Source: Acidobacteriota bacterium
GTDB taxonomy: Bacteria; Acidobacteriota; Terriglobia; Terriglobales; Acidobacteriaceae
Assembly (NCBI GenBank): GCA_021792795.1
Contig: JAJYUB010000007.1
Span: 1-64,000, forward strand
Direction of reading: 5' to 3'
DNA: 64,000 nucleotides
Position numbers and translations under genes: made by a program. Below are positions 53,469-61,920 of this stretch, in pieces (within the stretch, counting starts at the first letter, position 1; each line of letters begins with the position of its first letter). Under the pieces are notes generated by a model. It saw only the letters and a program-made list of their open reading frames with translations. It was not told the origin of the DNA and made no database searches.

Positions 53469-54264
53469 GTCGTCGAGACATCCGCGGCTGGGACTGGCGG
53501 GCGCGGCGATGGTTTGTTTGCTGTGGCCGTCATTGCTGGTGGGGCAGGCAACGGATGCTGCGGCGGCTGCGGGCCAGCAGAAGGCGCGTGCAGCGCTGGC
53601 GGCCACAATCCAGGCGCTGGGCGGGCAGGCATGGCTAAATATTCATACCAGCCGTGATCATGTCCGCATGGCTGCATTTTTTCAGGGCAATCCCACCGGT
53701 GAAGTGGCCGACGCGGTGATTAGCCGCGAGCTTCCCGGCAAAGAGCGCATCGAGTCCGACAAGGCAAAAGTGGTGCAGATTTTTTCCGGGTCTAGTGGGT
53801 GGGAGATAACTTACAAAGGCAAGAAGGGCCTGCCGGCGGAACAAGTAGATGACCATTTGCGCTGGGAAAAGTATTCGCTGCGGATGGTCCTGGGCCAGTG
53901 GGCCGGCGATCCGGCGACGGCGTTGCTGGATGAAGGCACGGTGCAGGTAGAGCGGCACCTGGCGGAGAAGATCACGCTGATGAACGCTGCCAACGACGCG
54001 GTGACGCTGGAAGTGGATGCGGCGAGCCATTTGCCGTTGCGCTTGAGCTTCGCGTGGCGCGATCGGCGCTTTCACGACAAGAATATAGACGCGGTCGAGT
54101 ACGACAGTTATCACCGGATTGGCGGCATTGCGACGCCTTTTACCGTGACGCGGACGCACAACGGCGAAATTGTTCTGCAAGAATTTTTGTTGCGGGCGGA
54201 ATACAACATTGCGCTGCCGAAAAATTTATTCGATCCGGATTATGCCGCGGCGCACCTGAAATGA
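53437..54264 (+). CDS. Secreted LolA/outer-membrane-lipoprotein-sorting-like protein
   Basis: The product has 275 residues from ATG 53437, with GGAGAGG a few bases upstream inside the SDR gene. A signal segment (LGLAGAAMVCLLWPSLLVGQ) follows a 16-residue basic leader. The mature part resembles the LolA/LppX half-barrel: 'ALGGQAWLNIHTSRDHVRMA', 'LPGKERIESDKAKVVQIFSG', 'SSGWEITYKGKKGLPAEQVD', 'EVDAASHLPLRLSFAWRDRR', 'DSYHRIGGIATPFTVTRTHN'. Such proteins usually carry lipid or lipoprotein. The overlap with the SDR gene suggests co-expression. Confidence 0.7.
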   Translation: MSTAARSWWGRSSRHPRLGLAGAAMVCLLWPSLLVGQATDAAAAAGQQKARAALAATIQALGGQAWLNIHTSRDHVRMAAFFQGNPTGEVADAVISRELPGKERIESDKAKVVQIFSGSSGWEITYKGKKGLPAEQVDDHLRWEKYSLRMVLGQWAGDPATALLDEGTVQVERHLAEKITLMNAANDAVTLEVDAASHLPLRLSFAWRDRRFHDKNIDAVEYDSYHRIGGIATPFTVTRTHNGEIVLQEFLLRAEYNIALPKNLFDPDYAAAHLK

Positions 54265-54289
54265 CCGCCGGTGAGTCGATGGAGGAACG

Positions 54290-54793
54290 ATGAAGAACCC
54301 TTTTGCGCAGCGCGTGGAGCCGCCGAAAGAAGGGCCGAACGACTCCATTGCGACGGTCGAGACGATCTATCGGCTGGATTGGGAGCGCGTCTATCGGCGG
54401 AGCCTGGAGCGAGTGTGGAGCGCGATTTCCAATGCGGAAGAGATTACGGCCTGGATGAAGTTTCCGACCCAGATGGAACCGAGGGTGGGCGGGAAAATTC
54501 ACATCGAATTTTCCGCGGAGGGGTCGCTGGAGGGGACCGTCTGCAACTTCGAAGCGCCGCGCCTGCTGATCTACACCTGGGGAGACTCGCTGGTGACCTG
54601 GAAGCTGGAGGGCGATGCGGTGGAAACGAAGCTGCATTTTTCTCACGTGGGAGTTCGTCCGGAATTGCTGGCGGGACTGGGCGCGGGCTGGCACGCTTTT
54701 CTAGATCAACTGGAAGATCATCTTACCGGAAGCGCCAGACCGGGACGCTACAAGGACCTGAAAGCCCGCTACGAAAACCCGGGCAAAGCGTAG
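54290..54793 (+). CDS. SRPBCC (AHSA1/START-like) protein
   Basis: The 167-residue protein starts at ATG 54290 behind GGAGG. It has the helix-grip fold of Activator-of-Hsp90-like proteins: 'RSLERVWSAISNAEEITAWM', 'RVGGKIHIEFSAEGSLEGTV', 'EAPRLLIYTWGDSLVTWKLE', 'TKLHFSHVGV' and the C-terminal helix 'AGWHAFLDQLEDHLTG'. The fold makes a hydrophobic pocket whose ligand is unknown. It follows the LolA-like gene by 25 bases on the same strand, so an SDR/LolA-like/SRPBCC operon is likely. Confidence 0.88.
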   Translation: MKNPFAQRVEPPKEGPNDSIATVETIYRLDWERVYRRSLERVWSAISNAEEITAWMKFPTQMEPRVGGKIHIEFSAEGSLEGTVCNFEAPRLLIYTWGDSLVTWKLEGDAVETKLHFSHVGVRPELLAGLGAGWHAFLDQLEDHLTGSARPGRYKDLKARYENPGKA

Positions 54794-54841
54794 AAGCTCA
54801 ACGCGCCATCGTCGCGGCGTTTTATAATCTGCTGGGTAGCC

Positions 54842-55390
54842 ATGGAAAACAACGAGCACGCAAATCCCGAAGACAACTTGTTGAAGGCCCCGCTCGACGT
54901 TGTCGAGGTCATGAAACTCCTGCCGCATCGTTATCCCTTTTTGCTGGTCGACCGCGTGGTCGAGATGGAACGTAAGAAGCGGATTGTCGCCATCAAGAAC
55001 GTCAGCATCAACGAGCCTTTTTTTCAAGGCCATTTTCCCGGCTTTCCCATCATGCCGGGAGTGTTGCTGCTGGAGGCGCTGGCGCAGGCGGGGTGCATCC
55101 TGGTAATGGTGGAGCTGCCGGACCCAACCGAGAAGCTGATTGTCTTTACCGGGGTGGAGCACGCGCGTTTTCGGCGCCCCGCGCTGCCTGGCGACCAGGT
55201 GCGGCTGGAGATTGAGGTGCTGAACTGGCGCACCCGCATGATGCGGATGCAGGGAAAAGCCTACGTGGACGGCAAGCTGATTTGCGAGGGGACGGTGACG
55301 TCGCAAATGGTGCCGCGGAATCGCCCCATCAAGCCGGAAGCCGCCAGCGAAGCGGCGAGCGCGCCAGAAGAGGCCGCCGTCGAAGCGTGA
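54842..55390 (+). CDS. fabZ: 3-hydroxyacyl-[acyl-carrier-protein] dehydratase FabZ
   Basis: FabZ removes water from 3-hydroxyacyl-ACP in fatty acid elongation. The 182-residue protein has 'LLPHRYPFLLVDRVVEME' and the hot-dog-fold catalytic pair H64 (HFPGFPIMPG) and E78 (LLLEALAQAG), then 'VEHARFRRPALPGDQVRLEI'. A short acidic Ala/Glu tail extends the usual end. TATAAT at 54823-54828 sits 13 bases before the ATG with no clear Shine-Dalgarno, so the leader may be very short. Its stop overlaps the lpxA start, in the classic fabZ-lpxA arrangement that splits 3-hydroxyacyl-ACP between phospholipid and lipid A. Confidence 0.97.
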   Translation: MENNEHANPEDNLLKAPLDVVEVMKLLPHRYPFLLVDRVVEMERKKRIVAIKNVSINEPFFQGHFPGFPIMPGVLLLEALAQAGCILVMVELPDPTEKLIVFTGVEHARFRRPALPGDQVRLEIEVLNWRTRMMRMQGKAYVDGKLICEGTVTSQMVPRNRPIKPEAASEAASAPEEAAVEA

Positions 55391-56181
55391 GCATTCATTC
55401 CACTGCGCGGATTCATCCATCCAGCGTTGTTGCGGATACAGCGATCATCGGCGCGCGCTGCGTCGTCGGACCTTTCTGCACAGTCGGCGCGAACGTCGAG
55501 ATCGCTGAAGATTGCGAGCTGGTGTCGCACGTTGTTGTGGATGGCCACACGCGGCTGGGCAGCGGAAACAAGATTTTTCCTTTCACCGCGGTCGGCATTC
55601 CTCCGCAGGATTTGAAGTATCAGGGGGAGCCCACCCAGCTTGAAATCGGCGACCGCAACGTCGTCCGGGAATACGTCACCATTTCGCGGGGAACCAAGGG
55701 TGGCGGCGGCATTACGCGGCTTGGCAGCGATTGCCTGGTGATGGCCTATGCCCACATCGGCCACGACAGCCAGGTGGGGAGCCATTGCATTCTGGCCAAT
55801 GGCGCAACACTTGCGGGGCACGTCACCATTGAAGATCATGCAACGCTGGGGGCCCTTTCCGCGGCGCATCAATTTTGCCGCATCGGGCGCTACGCATTTG
55901 TCGGCGGCGGCTCGATCATCATTCAGGATGTGCTGCCGTTTTCGCTGACCTCCGCGAAACGCGATGCGCATGCCTTCGGATTGAATCGCGTGGGCTTGCA
56001 GCGCCGAGGATTTTCTTCCGAGCAGATGCGCGACCTGCACCATGCCTACAAAACATTGCACGGAGCGAAGCTGAACACCACGCAGGCGGTGGAGAAATTG
56101 AAAGCGGAAGAATGCGCGTCGGAAGACGTGCGCTACTTGATCGAGTTCATCGAAAGCTCAACGCGCGGCGTCCTGAAATAA
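55387..56181 (+). CDS. lpxA: UDP-N-acetylglucosamine acyltransferase
   Basis: LpxA performs the first step of lipid A synthesis, adding a 3-hydroxyacyl chain to UDP-GlcNAc. The start is the GTG at 55387, overlapping the fabZ TGA (55388-55390). It gives MSIHSTARIHPSSVVADTAI, and the hexapeptide repeats begin at once. The left-handed beta helix continues through 'AYAHIGHDSQVGSHCILANG' (residues 120-139; the second His, 126, matches the catalytic position) to 'FVGGGSIIIQDVLPF', followed by the helical C-terminus. Its 264 residues match the family. Confidence 0.97.
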   Translation: MSIHSTARIHPSSVVADTAIIGARCVVGPFCTVGANVEIAEDCELVSHVVVDGHTRLGSGNKIFPFTAVGIPPQDLKYQGEPTQLEIGDRNVVREYVTISRGTKGGGGITRLGSDCLVMAYAHIGHDSQVGSHCILANGATLAGHVTIEDHATLGALSAAHQFCRIGRYAFVGGGSIIIQDVLPFSLTSAKRDAHAFGLNRVGLQRRGFSSEQMRDLHHAYKTLHGAKLNTTQAVEKLKAEECASEDVRYLIEFIESSTRGVLK

Positions 56182-56216
56182 TCTAGCTAGCATCGCGAAG
56201 AAGCGAAGGTCCATGA

Positions 56217-56279
56217 AAGAGTCGTTCTGAATGGAGATCGCTCGCGGCAGCAAGCGATCGGAGTGAAGAATCCAGAGAG
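56217..56279 (+). repeat. Palindromic GTCGTTCTGA...GAAGAATCC repeat, copy 5
   Basis: The element reads AGAGTCGTTCTGAATGGAGA, then a GATCGCTCGCGGCAGCAAGC-GATC hairpin core, then GAAGAATCCAGAGAG. It is a longer variant whose centre differs from the other copies. It forms an inverted pair with copy 6, 28 bases away, in the lpxA-lpxI spacer. Confidence 0.75.
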
Positions 56280-56307
56280 TGCTTGCTTCGTAAGCACAGC
56301 CGTCACC

Positions 56308-56350
56308 CTCTGGATTCTTCGGCCGCCGCGGCGACCGAAGAATGACGACT
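56308..56350 (-). repeat. Palindromic GTCATTCTTCGG...GAAGAATCC repeat, copy 6
   Basis: On the minus strand it reads GTCGTCATTCTTCGGTCGCC, then GCGGCGGCCGAAGAATCCAG, then AG, with a nearly perfect internal palindrome GAAGAATCC-type arm. It is 20 bases before the lpxI ATG, so it could affect translation of lpxI. Confidence 0.75.
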
Positions 56351-56371
56351 TTCATTTTTTGGAGGTTTTGA

Positions 56372-57283
56372 ATGTCCGCAGATAGCCAACTCGCCGCCGA
56401 TCGTCCCGCAAAGCTGGGGCTGATCGCTGGGAATGGGCGATTTCCGTTTCTGCTGCTGGATGCGGCGCGGGCGCATGGCACGGAAGTGATTGTCGCCGCG
56501 ATCCGCGAGGAGACGGAGCCGGAGATGGACGCGCGCGCCGCCCGCGATGCCGGCGTGCGTGTCCACTGGTTTTCATTGGGCGAACTGGCGCGCCTGATCG
56601 CCATGTTTCGTGCGGAAGGCGTCACAAAAGCGGTGATGGCCGGGCAGGTGAAGCATAAGCAGATCTTCTCCAGCATTCGACCAGACTGGTTGCTGGCAAA
56701 GCTGCTGCTTTCGCTGTCGACGCGGAATACCGATGGCCTGTTGGGAGCCATCGCGAAAGTGCTGCACGACGAAGGGGTCGAGCTGATCTCTTCCACAACA
56801 TTTTTGGAGCCTTTGCTAGCGCGATCGGGCGTTCTGACGGTGCGCAGCCCCAATCCGACCGAGCAGCGCGACATTGCCTACGGGCGCGGTGTGGCGAATG
56901 CGCTGGCTGCCTATGATATAGGCCAAACGGTGGCGATTGCGGCGCAAGCGTGCGTTGCCGTGGAGGCGATGGAGGGCACGGACGCGGTGGTTGCGCGGGC
57001 CGGAGAGATTCTGCGGTCGCTGGCGGAAGCCGGTGACGCGTCCACGCTGGAGCGGTCGCTGACGGTGGTGAAGGTGGCCAAGCCCAAGCAGGACATGCGC
57101 TTCGATGTCCCGGTGATCGGGATCGGGACCATCACGGCGATGCGGCAGGCGGGCGCGACCTGCCTGGCGATTGAGGCGGGACGCACGCTGATTTTCGATC
57201 TGGAAGCGGTGGTCGCAGCCGCCGATCAAGCCGGAATCGCGATTGTGGCGGATTCCGTCGAGAATCCTCAGAAGACGAAATAA
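56372..57283 (+). CDS. lpxI: UDP-2,3-diacylglucosamine pyrophosphatase LpxI
   Basis: LpxI cleaves UDP-2,3-diacylglucosamine to lipid X and UMP, the step done by LpxH in enterobacteria. The 303-residue protein has the family's 'KLGLIAGNGRFPFLLLDAAR' start, 'GVTKAVMAGQVKHKQIFSSI', 'STRNTDGLLGAIAKVLHDEG', 'RDIAYGRGVANALAAYDIGQ', and the C-terminal 'VEAMEGTDAVVARAGEIL' and 'DMRFDVPVIGIGTITAMRQA'. It is slightly longer than usual at the N-terminus. Although separated from lpxA by a repeat pair, it belongs to the same pathway and strand. Confidence 0.94.
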   Translation: MSADSQLAADRPAKLGLIAGNGRFPFLLLDAARAHGTEVIVAAIREETEPEMDARAARDAGVRVHWFSLGELARLIAMFRAEGVTKAVMAGQVKHKQIFSSIRPDWLLAKLLLSLSTRNTDGLLGAIAKVLHDEGVELISSTTFLEPLLARSGVLTVRSPNPTEQRDIAYGRGVANALAAYDIGQTVAIAAQACVAVEAMEGTDAVVARAGEILRSLAEAGDASTLERSLTVVKVAKPKQDMRFDVPVIGIGTITAMRQAGATCLAIEAGRTLIFDLEAVVAAADQAGIAIVADSVENPQKTK

Positions 57284-57356
57284 ATAACAGCCTCGCTTCG
57301 GCTGCCCATCGCCATTCTCATCTGCACATCCGTATAATCGAGGCCGGAGATTTCTT

Positions 57357-57941
57357 ATGAACCTGACCCGTATTTCTCTAGCTGTATTGCTTACCGTTGC
57401 CGTCCTGTATCTGGGAGCGCGCGTGTTCGCCGCTTCCGATGCTGTTCCGCAAGTGGGACAGACGGCGCCGACCTTCACGCTGCCTTCACAGGAAGGCACC
57501 GACGTCAGCCTGGACCAGTATCGCGGCAAGTGGGTGGTGCTGTATTTCTATCCCAAGGACATGACCTCCGGCTGCACCATTGAAGCCAAGAATTTTCAGC
57601 GCGACATGAGCAAGTTCGACGCGGTAAACGCGGTGGTGCTGGGCGTCAGCGTCGACACGGTGAAGAGCCATCGGGAGTTCTGCACGAAAGATGGGCTCCA
57701 CTTTAAGCTGCTGGCCGATCCGGGCAAAAAAGTGGTCGCGCAGTACGGTTCGCTGGGCGATTACATGGGCTTCAAAATTGCCAAGCGCAATACGTTCCTG
57801 ATCAATCCGGAAGGCAAGATCGCGAAGGAATGGATTGGCGTCGATCCCAGCCACCACAGCGAAGAAGTGCTAGCGGCCATCAAGGAAATGCAGAACAAGA
57901 ACTCGGCCCATGCCGAGCTTCGCGACGATACCCGGCCGTAA
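57357..57941 (+). CDS. Secreted peroxiredoxin, BCP/PrxQ type
   Basis: The 194-residue thiol peroxidase has a signal or anchor sequence at 1-26 (ISLAVLLTVAVLYLGARVFA). The catalytic segment 'YFYPKDMTSGCTIEAKNFQR' places the peroxidatic Cys at 73. The usual PrxQ resolving Cys five residues later is replaced by Lys, but Cys109 in 'HREFCTKDG' lies 36 residues on, the spacing of the second PrxQ subtype, where the resolving Cys sits in helix 3. It should reduce hydrogen peroxide or organic peroxides outside the cytoplasm. TATAAT (57333-57338) and CCGGAG precede the ATG. Confidence 0.93.
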   Translation: MNLTRISLAVLLTVAVLYLGARVFAASDAVPQVGQTAPTFTLPSQEGTDVSLDQYRGKWVVLYFYPKDMTSGCTIEAKNFQRDMSKFDAVNAVVLGVSVDTVKSHREFCTKDGLHFKLLADPGKKVVAQYGSLGDYMGFKIAKRNTFLINPEGKIAKEWIGVDPSHHSEEVLAAIKEMQNKNSAHAELRDDTRP

Positions 57942-57958
57942 TGGTTGAGGCTTCCACC

Positions 57959-57999
57959 GTCCACTTCCGGACTTTCATGTCCGGAAGTGGACACGTTTT
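57959..57999 (+). terminator. Perfect 14-bp hairpin between the peroxiredoxin and permease genes
   Basis: GTCCACTTCCGGAC (57959-57972) and GTCCGGAAGTGGAC (57979-57992) are exact inverted copies over TTTCAT, followed by ACGTTTTGG. It may act as a terminator for the peroxiredoxin gene. The right arm itself contains TGTCC...GGACA (57978-57993), a palindrome that could be a repressor site for the permease gene 130 bases on. Confidence 0.65.
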
Positions 58000-58121
58000 G
58001 GCTTTCGAACCGCGACACGGTCGCCGAATCTCACTGATTCCATTCAGCAGCCTCCCTGATTCTGTTTGGCAAGGAACATGCACGTCTTGGCTGCGTACAT
58101 GTTCCTGAGAGGTAAGTTTCC

Positions 58122-60555
58122 ATGCCAACTTTGTTCCGGGACCTGCGTTACGCGTTGCGGCAACTGCGTAAATCGCCGGGCTTTGCCCTTACAGCCGTTC
58201 TGACGCTGGCGCTTGGCATCGGCGCGAATGTCGTCGTCTTCAGTGTGCTGAACGCGCTGATCCTGACGCCGCTGAACGTGCCGCACGCGGGAAATCTGTA
58301 CAACATTGTGCGCAAACCGGTGGGATGGGACACAGAGTCGTATCCGGATTATCTGGATTATCGCGACCGGAATTCGACATTCAGCGGCATTGCCGCCTAT
58401 AACATGGCTGAAGCCGGCATTCGCAAAGGGAACCTCGTTACCAAGAGTTTCGGTTATGAGGTTTCCGGCAACTATTTCGACCTGCTCGGCATTCAACCCA
58501 GACTTGGCCGTTTGTTCCATGCCGCGGACGAACATGGGCCGAATTCTGCGCCCTATCTATATCGTACTGAGCCATAGTTTCTGGCGCGCCCATTTCAACG
58601 GAGATTCGGGGATCGTGGGCCAGACCGTGCGGCTGAACGAACATCCCTTTACGGTGGTGGGGATCGCGCCAAAAACATTCCATGGGACAGAACTTTTCAT
58701 GTGGCCGGATTTCTGGGTTCCAATGGTCAATCAACAGCAGATCGAGGGCGACAGTTACCTGAATAACCGGGGGAACCATACGGCCTGGCTATTGGGACTG
58801 TTAAGGCCGGGTGTCACCGCGCAGCAGGCCACAGGCAACTTGAACAGCATCGCCCGTCAGATGAACAAAGAGCACCCCAATAGCGATGACGGACTGTATG
58901 CACGGCTGGTAAAGCCGGGACTCATGGGAGACGCGCTGGGCGACCCCATCCGCGCATTCCTGGTCGGGATCACCGTACTGGCCTTGCTGGTGTTGCTGGC
59001 TGCGTGCGCCAATCTGGGCAGCATCTTCGCCGCGCGCGCGGCGGACCGCAGTCGCGAATTGGCCATCCGCCTGGCGGTCGGGTCCAGTCGCTGGCAGATG
59101 TTGCGTCAACTGCTCACGGAATCCGTTCTTGTGTCTCTGGGTGGCGGGATCGCCGGAACGTTTTTTTCAACGGCGCTGCTGCGCGCGTTGAGCCGCTGGC
59201 AGCCCTTCGCGGAATTTCCCATTCATGTTCCGGTCAGCCCGGATTTGCGCGTGTATGCCATCGCGTTGCTGCTGTCGCTTGGCAGTGGATTGCTTTTCGG
59301 CCTGTTACCGGCACGGCAGATATGGCGCACCGATGCCGCGCAGGTGATGAAGAGCGGCGCGACTACCATTGCCACATTCCGGCGCTTTACTTTGCGCGAT
59401 CTTCTGCTGGTCGTCCAGATCGCGCTCTGTACCCTGCTGGTGACGGCTTCTCTGGTGGCGGTGCGGGGGATGCAGCGCTCGCTCCACGCGCCGCTGGGAT
59501 TCGATCCTAAAGACGTAATGCTCGCGAGTGGCGACCTGAACATGGCAAGCTATCCCGGTTCCGTCGGCCAATCCACGGTGCGGCAAAAACGGCTGCTCGA
59601 CGAGGCCGCGCGTATACCGGGCGTCACGAGGGCGGCCATCATCAATCACGTTCCGCTCGGTGCAGGAGGAGGAGATTGGGCCGTTTTTCGGCAGGGAACA
59701 ACAGACTTTCGACTTTCACGTGCTGTTCTAGAAGCCGAGTTTTATTCCATTTCTCCGGGGTATCTGCACGCCGCCGGCACACAGTTACTAACTGGCCGGG
59801 AGTTTAATTGGCAGGACGATGCGAAATCGCCCAGGGTAGCCATCGTGAACGAGACCTTTGCCCGCAAGATGTACGGAAACGCTTCGCCCATCGGACAACG
59901 CTTTTTGAGTTTTAACAATCTCTATCAGGTCGTAGGCGTAGTGAAGGACGGCAAGTACAGGTCTCTAACAGAAGACCCACAGCCGGCGATGTTCTTTCCA
60001 CTGGCCCAGAGTCCGACGAGTGAGACCACGTTGGTTGTGCGCTCCCATCTTGCCCCCGCAGAAATAGCTGCTGTCCTAAACGCCAAACTGTCGAAAATCG
60101 AACCTGGCCTGCCATTCACGATCCAGAGTTGGTCGACTGCGCTGGGGCTGGTTCTGTTCCCGGCGCAAGTGGCCGCCGCCGCGCTGGGCATCATGGGTCT
60201 GCTGGCGGCGATGCTGGCGGTGACGGGCATTTTTGGCATGGCGGCGTACAGCGTTTCAAAGCGGATGAAGGAGCTGGGGATTCGCATCGCTCTGGGCGCG
60301 CAACCGGCGCAGTTGATGCGTTCCGCGCTGGGAAGGCCGCTGGTGTTGCTGCTTTCCGGCTCCATCGCAGGGTTGGTGATGGGTGCGCTGGCGAGCCGGT
60401 TGCTGGCGCAGATTGTGTATGAAGCTACTCCACGCGATCCATTGGTAATAGGCGGCGTGGTTGTGACCATGGCGTTGCTGGGACTGCTGGCGACCTGGAT
60501 TCCGGCGCGGCGCGCGCTCCACATCGATCCCAACCAACTGCTGCACGAGGAATAA
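58122..60555 (+). pseudogene. MacB/FtsX-type ABC permease (acidobacterial duplicated permease), broken by a frameshift
   Basis: Two frames together encode one permease of about 810 residues. The first, 58122-58577, starts behind GAGAGGTAAG and gives 'DLRYALRQLRKSPGFALTAV', then 'LTLALGIGANVVVFSVLNAL', and stops after APYLYRTEP. The second resumes in the +1 frame at about 58561 with 'IVLSHSFWRAHFNGDSGIVG' and runs to 60555. The break is a 4-base tandem duplication (CTAT-CTAT, 58553-58560); dropping one copy joins the frames as ...SAPYIVLSHSFW... The remainder has two MacB-type extracytoplasmic domains and two FtsX domains ('AADRSRELAIRLAVGSSRWQ', 'KRMKELGIRIALGAQPAQLM'). The gene is inactive as read, unless the duplication is a sequencing error. 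Confidence 0.9.
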
Positions 60556-60577
60556 GGAATCCGCGCAAATTTAGCTC

Positions 60578-60609
60578 GTCATTCTGAGCAAAGCGAAGAA
60601 TCCAGAGAG
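60578..60609 (+). repeat. Palindromic TCATTCTGA...GAAGAATCC repeat, copy 7
   Basis: It reads GTCATTCTGAGCAAAGCGAA, then GAATCCAGAGAG. It is the shortest copy and lies 23 bases after the permease stop, forming an inverted pair with copy 8 thirty bases away. Confidence 0.85.
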
Positions 60610-60637
60610 TGATGGCAGCGATGATCAAGTGGACATT

Positions 60638-60680
60638 CTCTGGATTCTTCACTGCGCTACGCTTCATTCAGAATGACTCC
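60638..60680 (-). repeat. Palindromic TCATTCTGA...GAAGAATCC repeat, copy 8
   Basis: On the minus strand it reads GGAGTCATTCTGAATGAAGC, then GTAGCGCAGTGAAGAATCCA, then GAG. It is close to copy 3 at 35093. With copy 7 it separates the permease gene from the convergent oxidoreductase gene and would end as a long stem. Confidence 0.85.
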
Positions 60681-60728
60681 TCTTGGCTATCCGCTGACAT
60701 CTCCTATGAAACAGCTTTCGCGTATGCC

Positions 60729-61796
60729 TTACGGCGTCGCATCGAGCGCAGCGCAGGAGATGGCGCAACGCGCTGCACTGCTTTCAAGTGCCAGTTCGAG
60801 CAGGCGGATGGTGCGCCAGCCTTGTTCCGCGGTGACGGCGAGCGGCGCAACTCCCCAGATGGCGTCGCGAACATTCTCGTAATACTTGCGATAGTCGCCG
60901 GGCAAGGTGGGGACGCGACGCTCGACAGGCTGGCCATCGCGCAGGGTGGCGAGCGTACCCCAGTTGGCTTCGGGATCTTCTCCCCAGTGCGGACCGCCTA
61001 AGGTTGCGCCGCCTTGCAGCGCGCGCTCCTGCGGATCGAGGCCGTACTTCACAAAAGAGCCCTGCGTGCCGTGGGCGACGAAGCGCGGCCCGGCAGTGCG
61101 GGCGAGCATGGTGGAGCTGAGCCAAACGCGCAGACGCGGATAGTACAGGCAGAGGGTGAACGCATCGTTGACGACGGCCAGGTCGCGCTCCAGGCGGACA
61201 TCGGCCATGATGGCCTCCGGTGTGCCAAACAGCACCAGCGCCTGATCGACCAGGTGCGCAGCCAGGTCATGCAGGACGCCGTTGCCGGGAAGAGTTTTCT
61301 CCTGCCAGGGCTTGGTGCGCGGACCAGGCCGGTAGCGGTCGTAGCGCGACTCGAACGTGACCAGGCGGCCGAGTTCTTGCGAGGCCAGGATTTGTTGCAG
61401 CGTCTGAAAATCTCCATCCCAGCGGCAATTCTGGTAGACGGAGAGGACGCGATTTCTGGCGCGGGCCAGTTCGATCAAGGCTCGCGCTTCGTCGCTGGTG
61501 GCGACGAACGGCTTGTCCAGGACCACATGCTTGTTGGCTTCGAGGGCTCGCCGGGCCAGCTCAAAATGCGTGGATGGCGGGGTGCTGATGACGATCAGGT
61601 CGAGGTCCGGAAGCGCCAGCAATTCCGTCATGTCGCGCGCGATGGCAACTCCGGGATACGCTTGCGCGGCGGAACCGCCATGACGCTGCAGGATCGCGGC
61701 CAGCTCCAGGCCATCGATAGCGTGCAGAAACGGCGCATGAAAGATTGTGCCGCCGTGTCCAAATCCAACCAGGCCGGCGCGAACGGTGCAATGCAT
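60729..61796 (-). CDS. Gfo/Idh/MocA-family NAD(P)-dependent oxidoreductase
   Basis: The 355-residue enzyme starts at ATG 61796 behind GAGGAATA. It shows the Rossmann motif 'AGLVGFGHGGTIFHAPFLHA', the strand 'LDLIVISTPPSTHFELARRA', the cofactor-contacting 'KHVVLDKPFVATSDEARALI', and the C-terminal 'GNGVLHDLAAHLVDQALVLF' with the His-Asp-Leu-His-like catalytic region. Such enzymes oxidise or reduce sugars, inositols and sugar derivatives; the substrate is not clear. It lies alone, facing the permease gene. The last residues ('SSAARCAISCAALDATP') look like a non-conserved extension. Confidence 0.88.
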   Translation of the reverse strand: MHCTVRAGLVGFGHGGTIFHAPFLHAIDGLELAAILQRHGGSAAQAYPGVAIARDMTELLALPDLDLIVISTPPSTHFELARRALEANKHVVLDKPFVATSDEARALIELARARNRVLSVYQNCRWDGDFQTLQQILASQELGRLVTFESRYDRYRPGPRTKPWQEKTLPGNGVLHDLAAHLVDQALVLFGTPEAIMADVRLERDLAVVNDAFTLCLYYPRLRVWLSSTMLARTAGPRFVAHGTQGSFVKYGLDPQERALQGGATLGGPHWGEDPEANWGTLATLRDGQPVERRVPTLPGDYRKYYENVRDAIWGVAPLAVTAEQGWRTIRLLELALESSAARCAISCAALDATP

Positions 61797-61840
61797 GAAT
61801 ATTCCTCTGGGAGTTAATGCAGGACGACACGCTTTCCCGT

Positions 61841-61876
61841 CCCACTCAAGCCAAAGGAAGGCTTGAATGGGGCACC
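61841..61876 (+). repeat. Intergenic hairpin repeat, CCCA...TGGGGCACC family, copy 8
   Basis: CCCA-C-TCAAGCC (61841-61851) pairs with GGCTTGA-A-TGGG (61860-61871) over AAAGGAA, followed by GCACCG. It is almost identical to copy 1 at 2128, including the C/A mismatch, although the two lie 60 kb apart. It stands between infC and the oxidoreductase gene. Confidence 0.85.
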
Positions 61877-61920
61877 GCGCGATCCGGCGGGGGCGAATTT
61901 CAGAAGGTCCAGCAGCAGGC

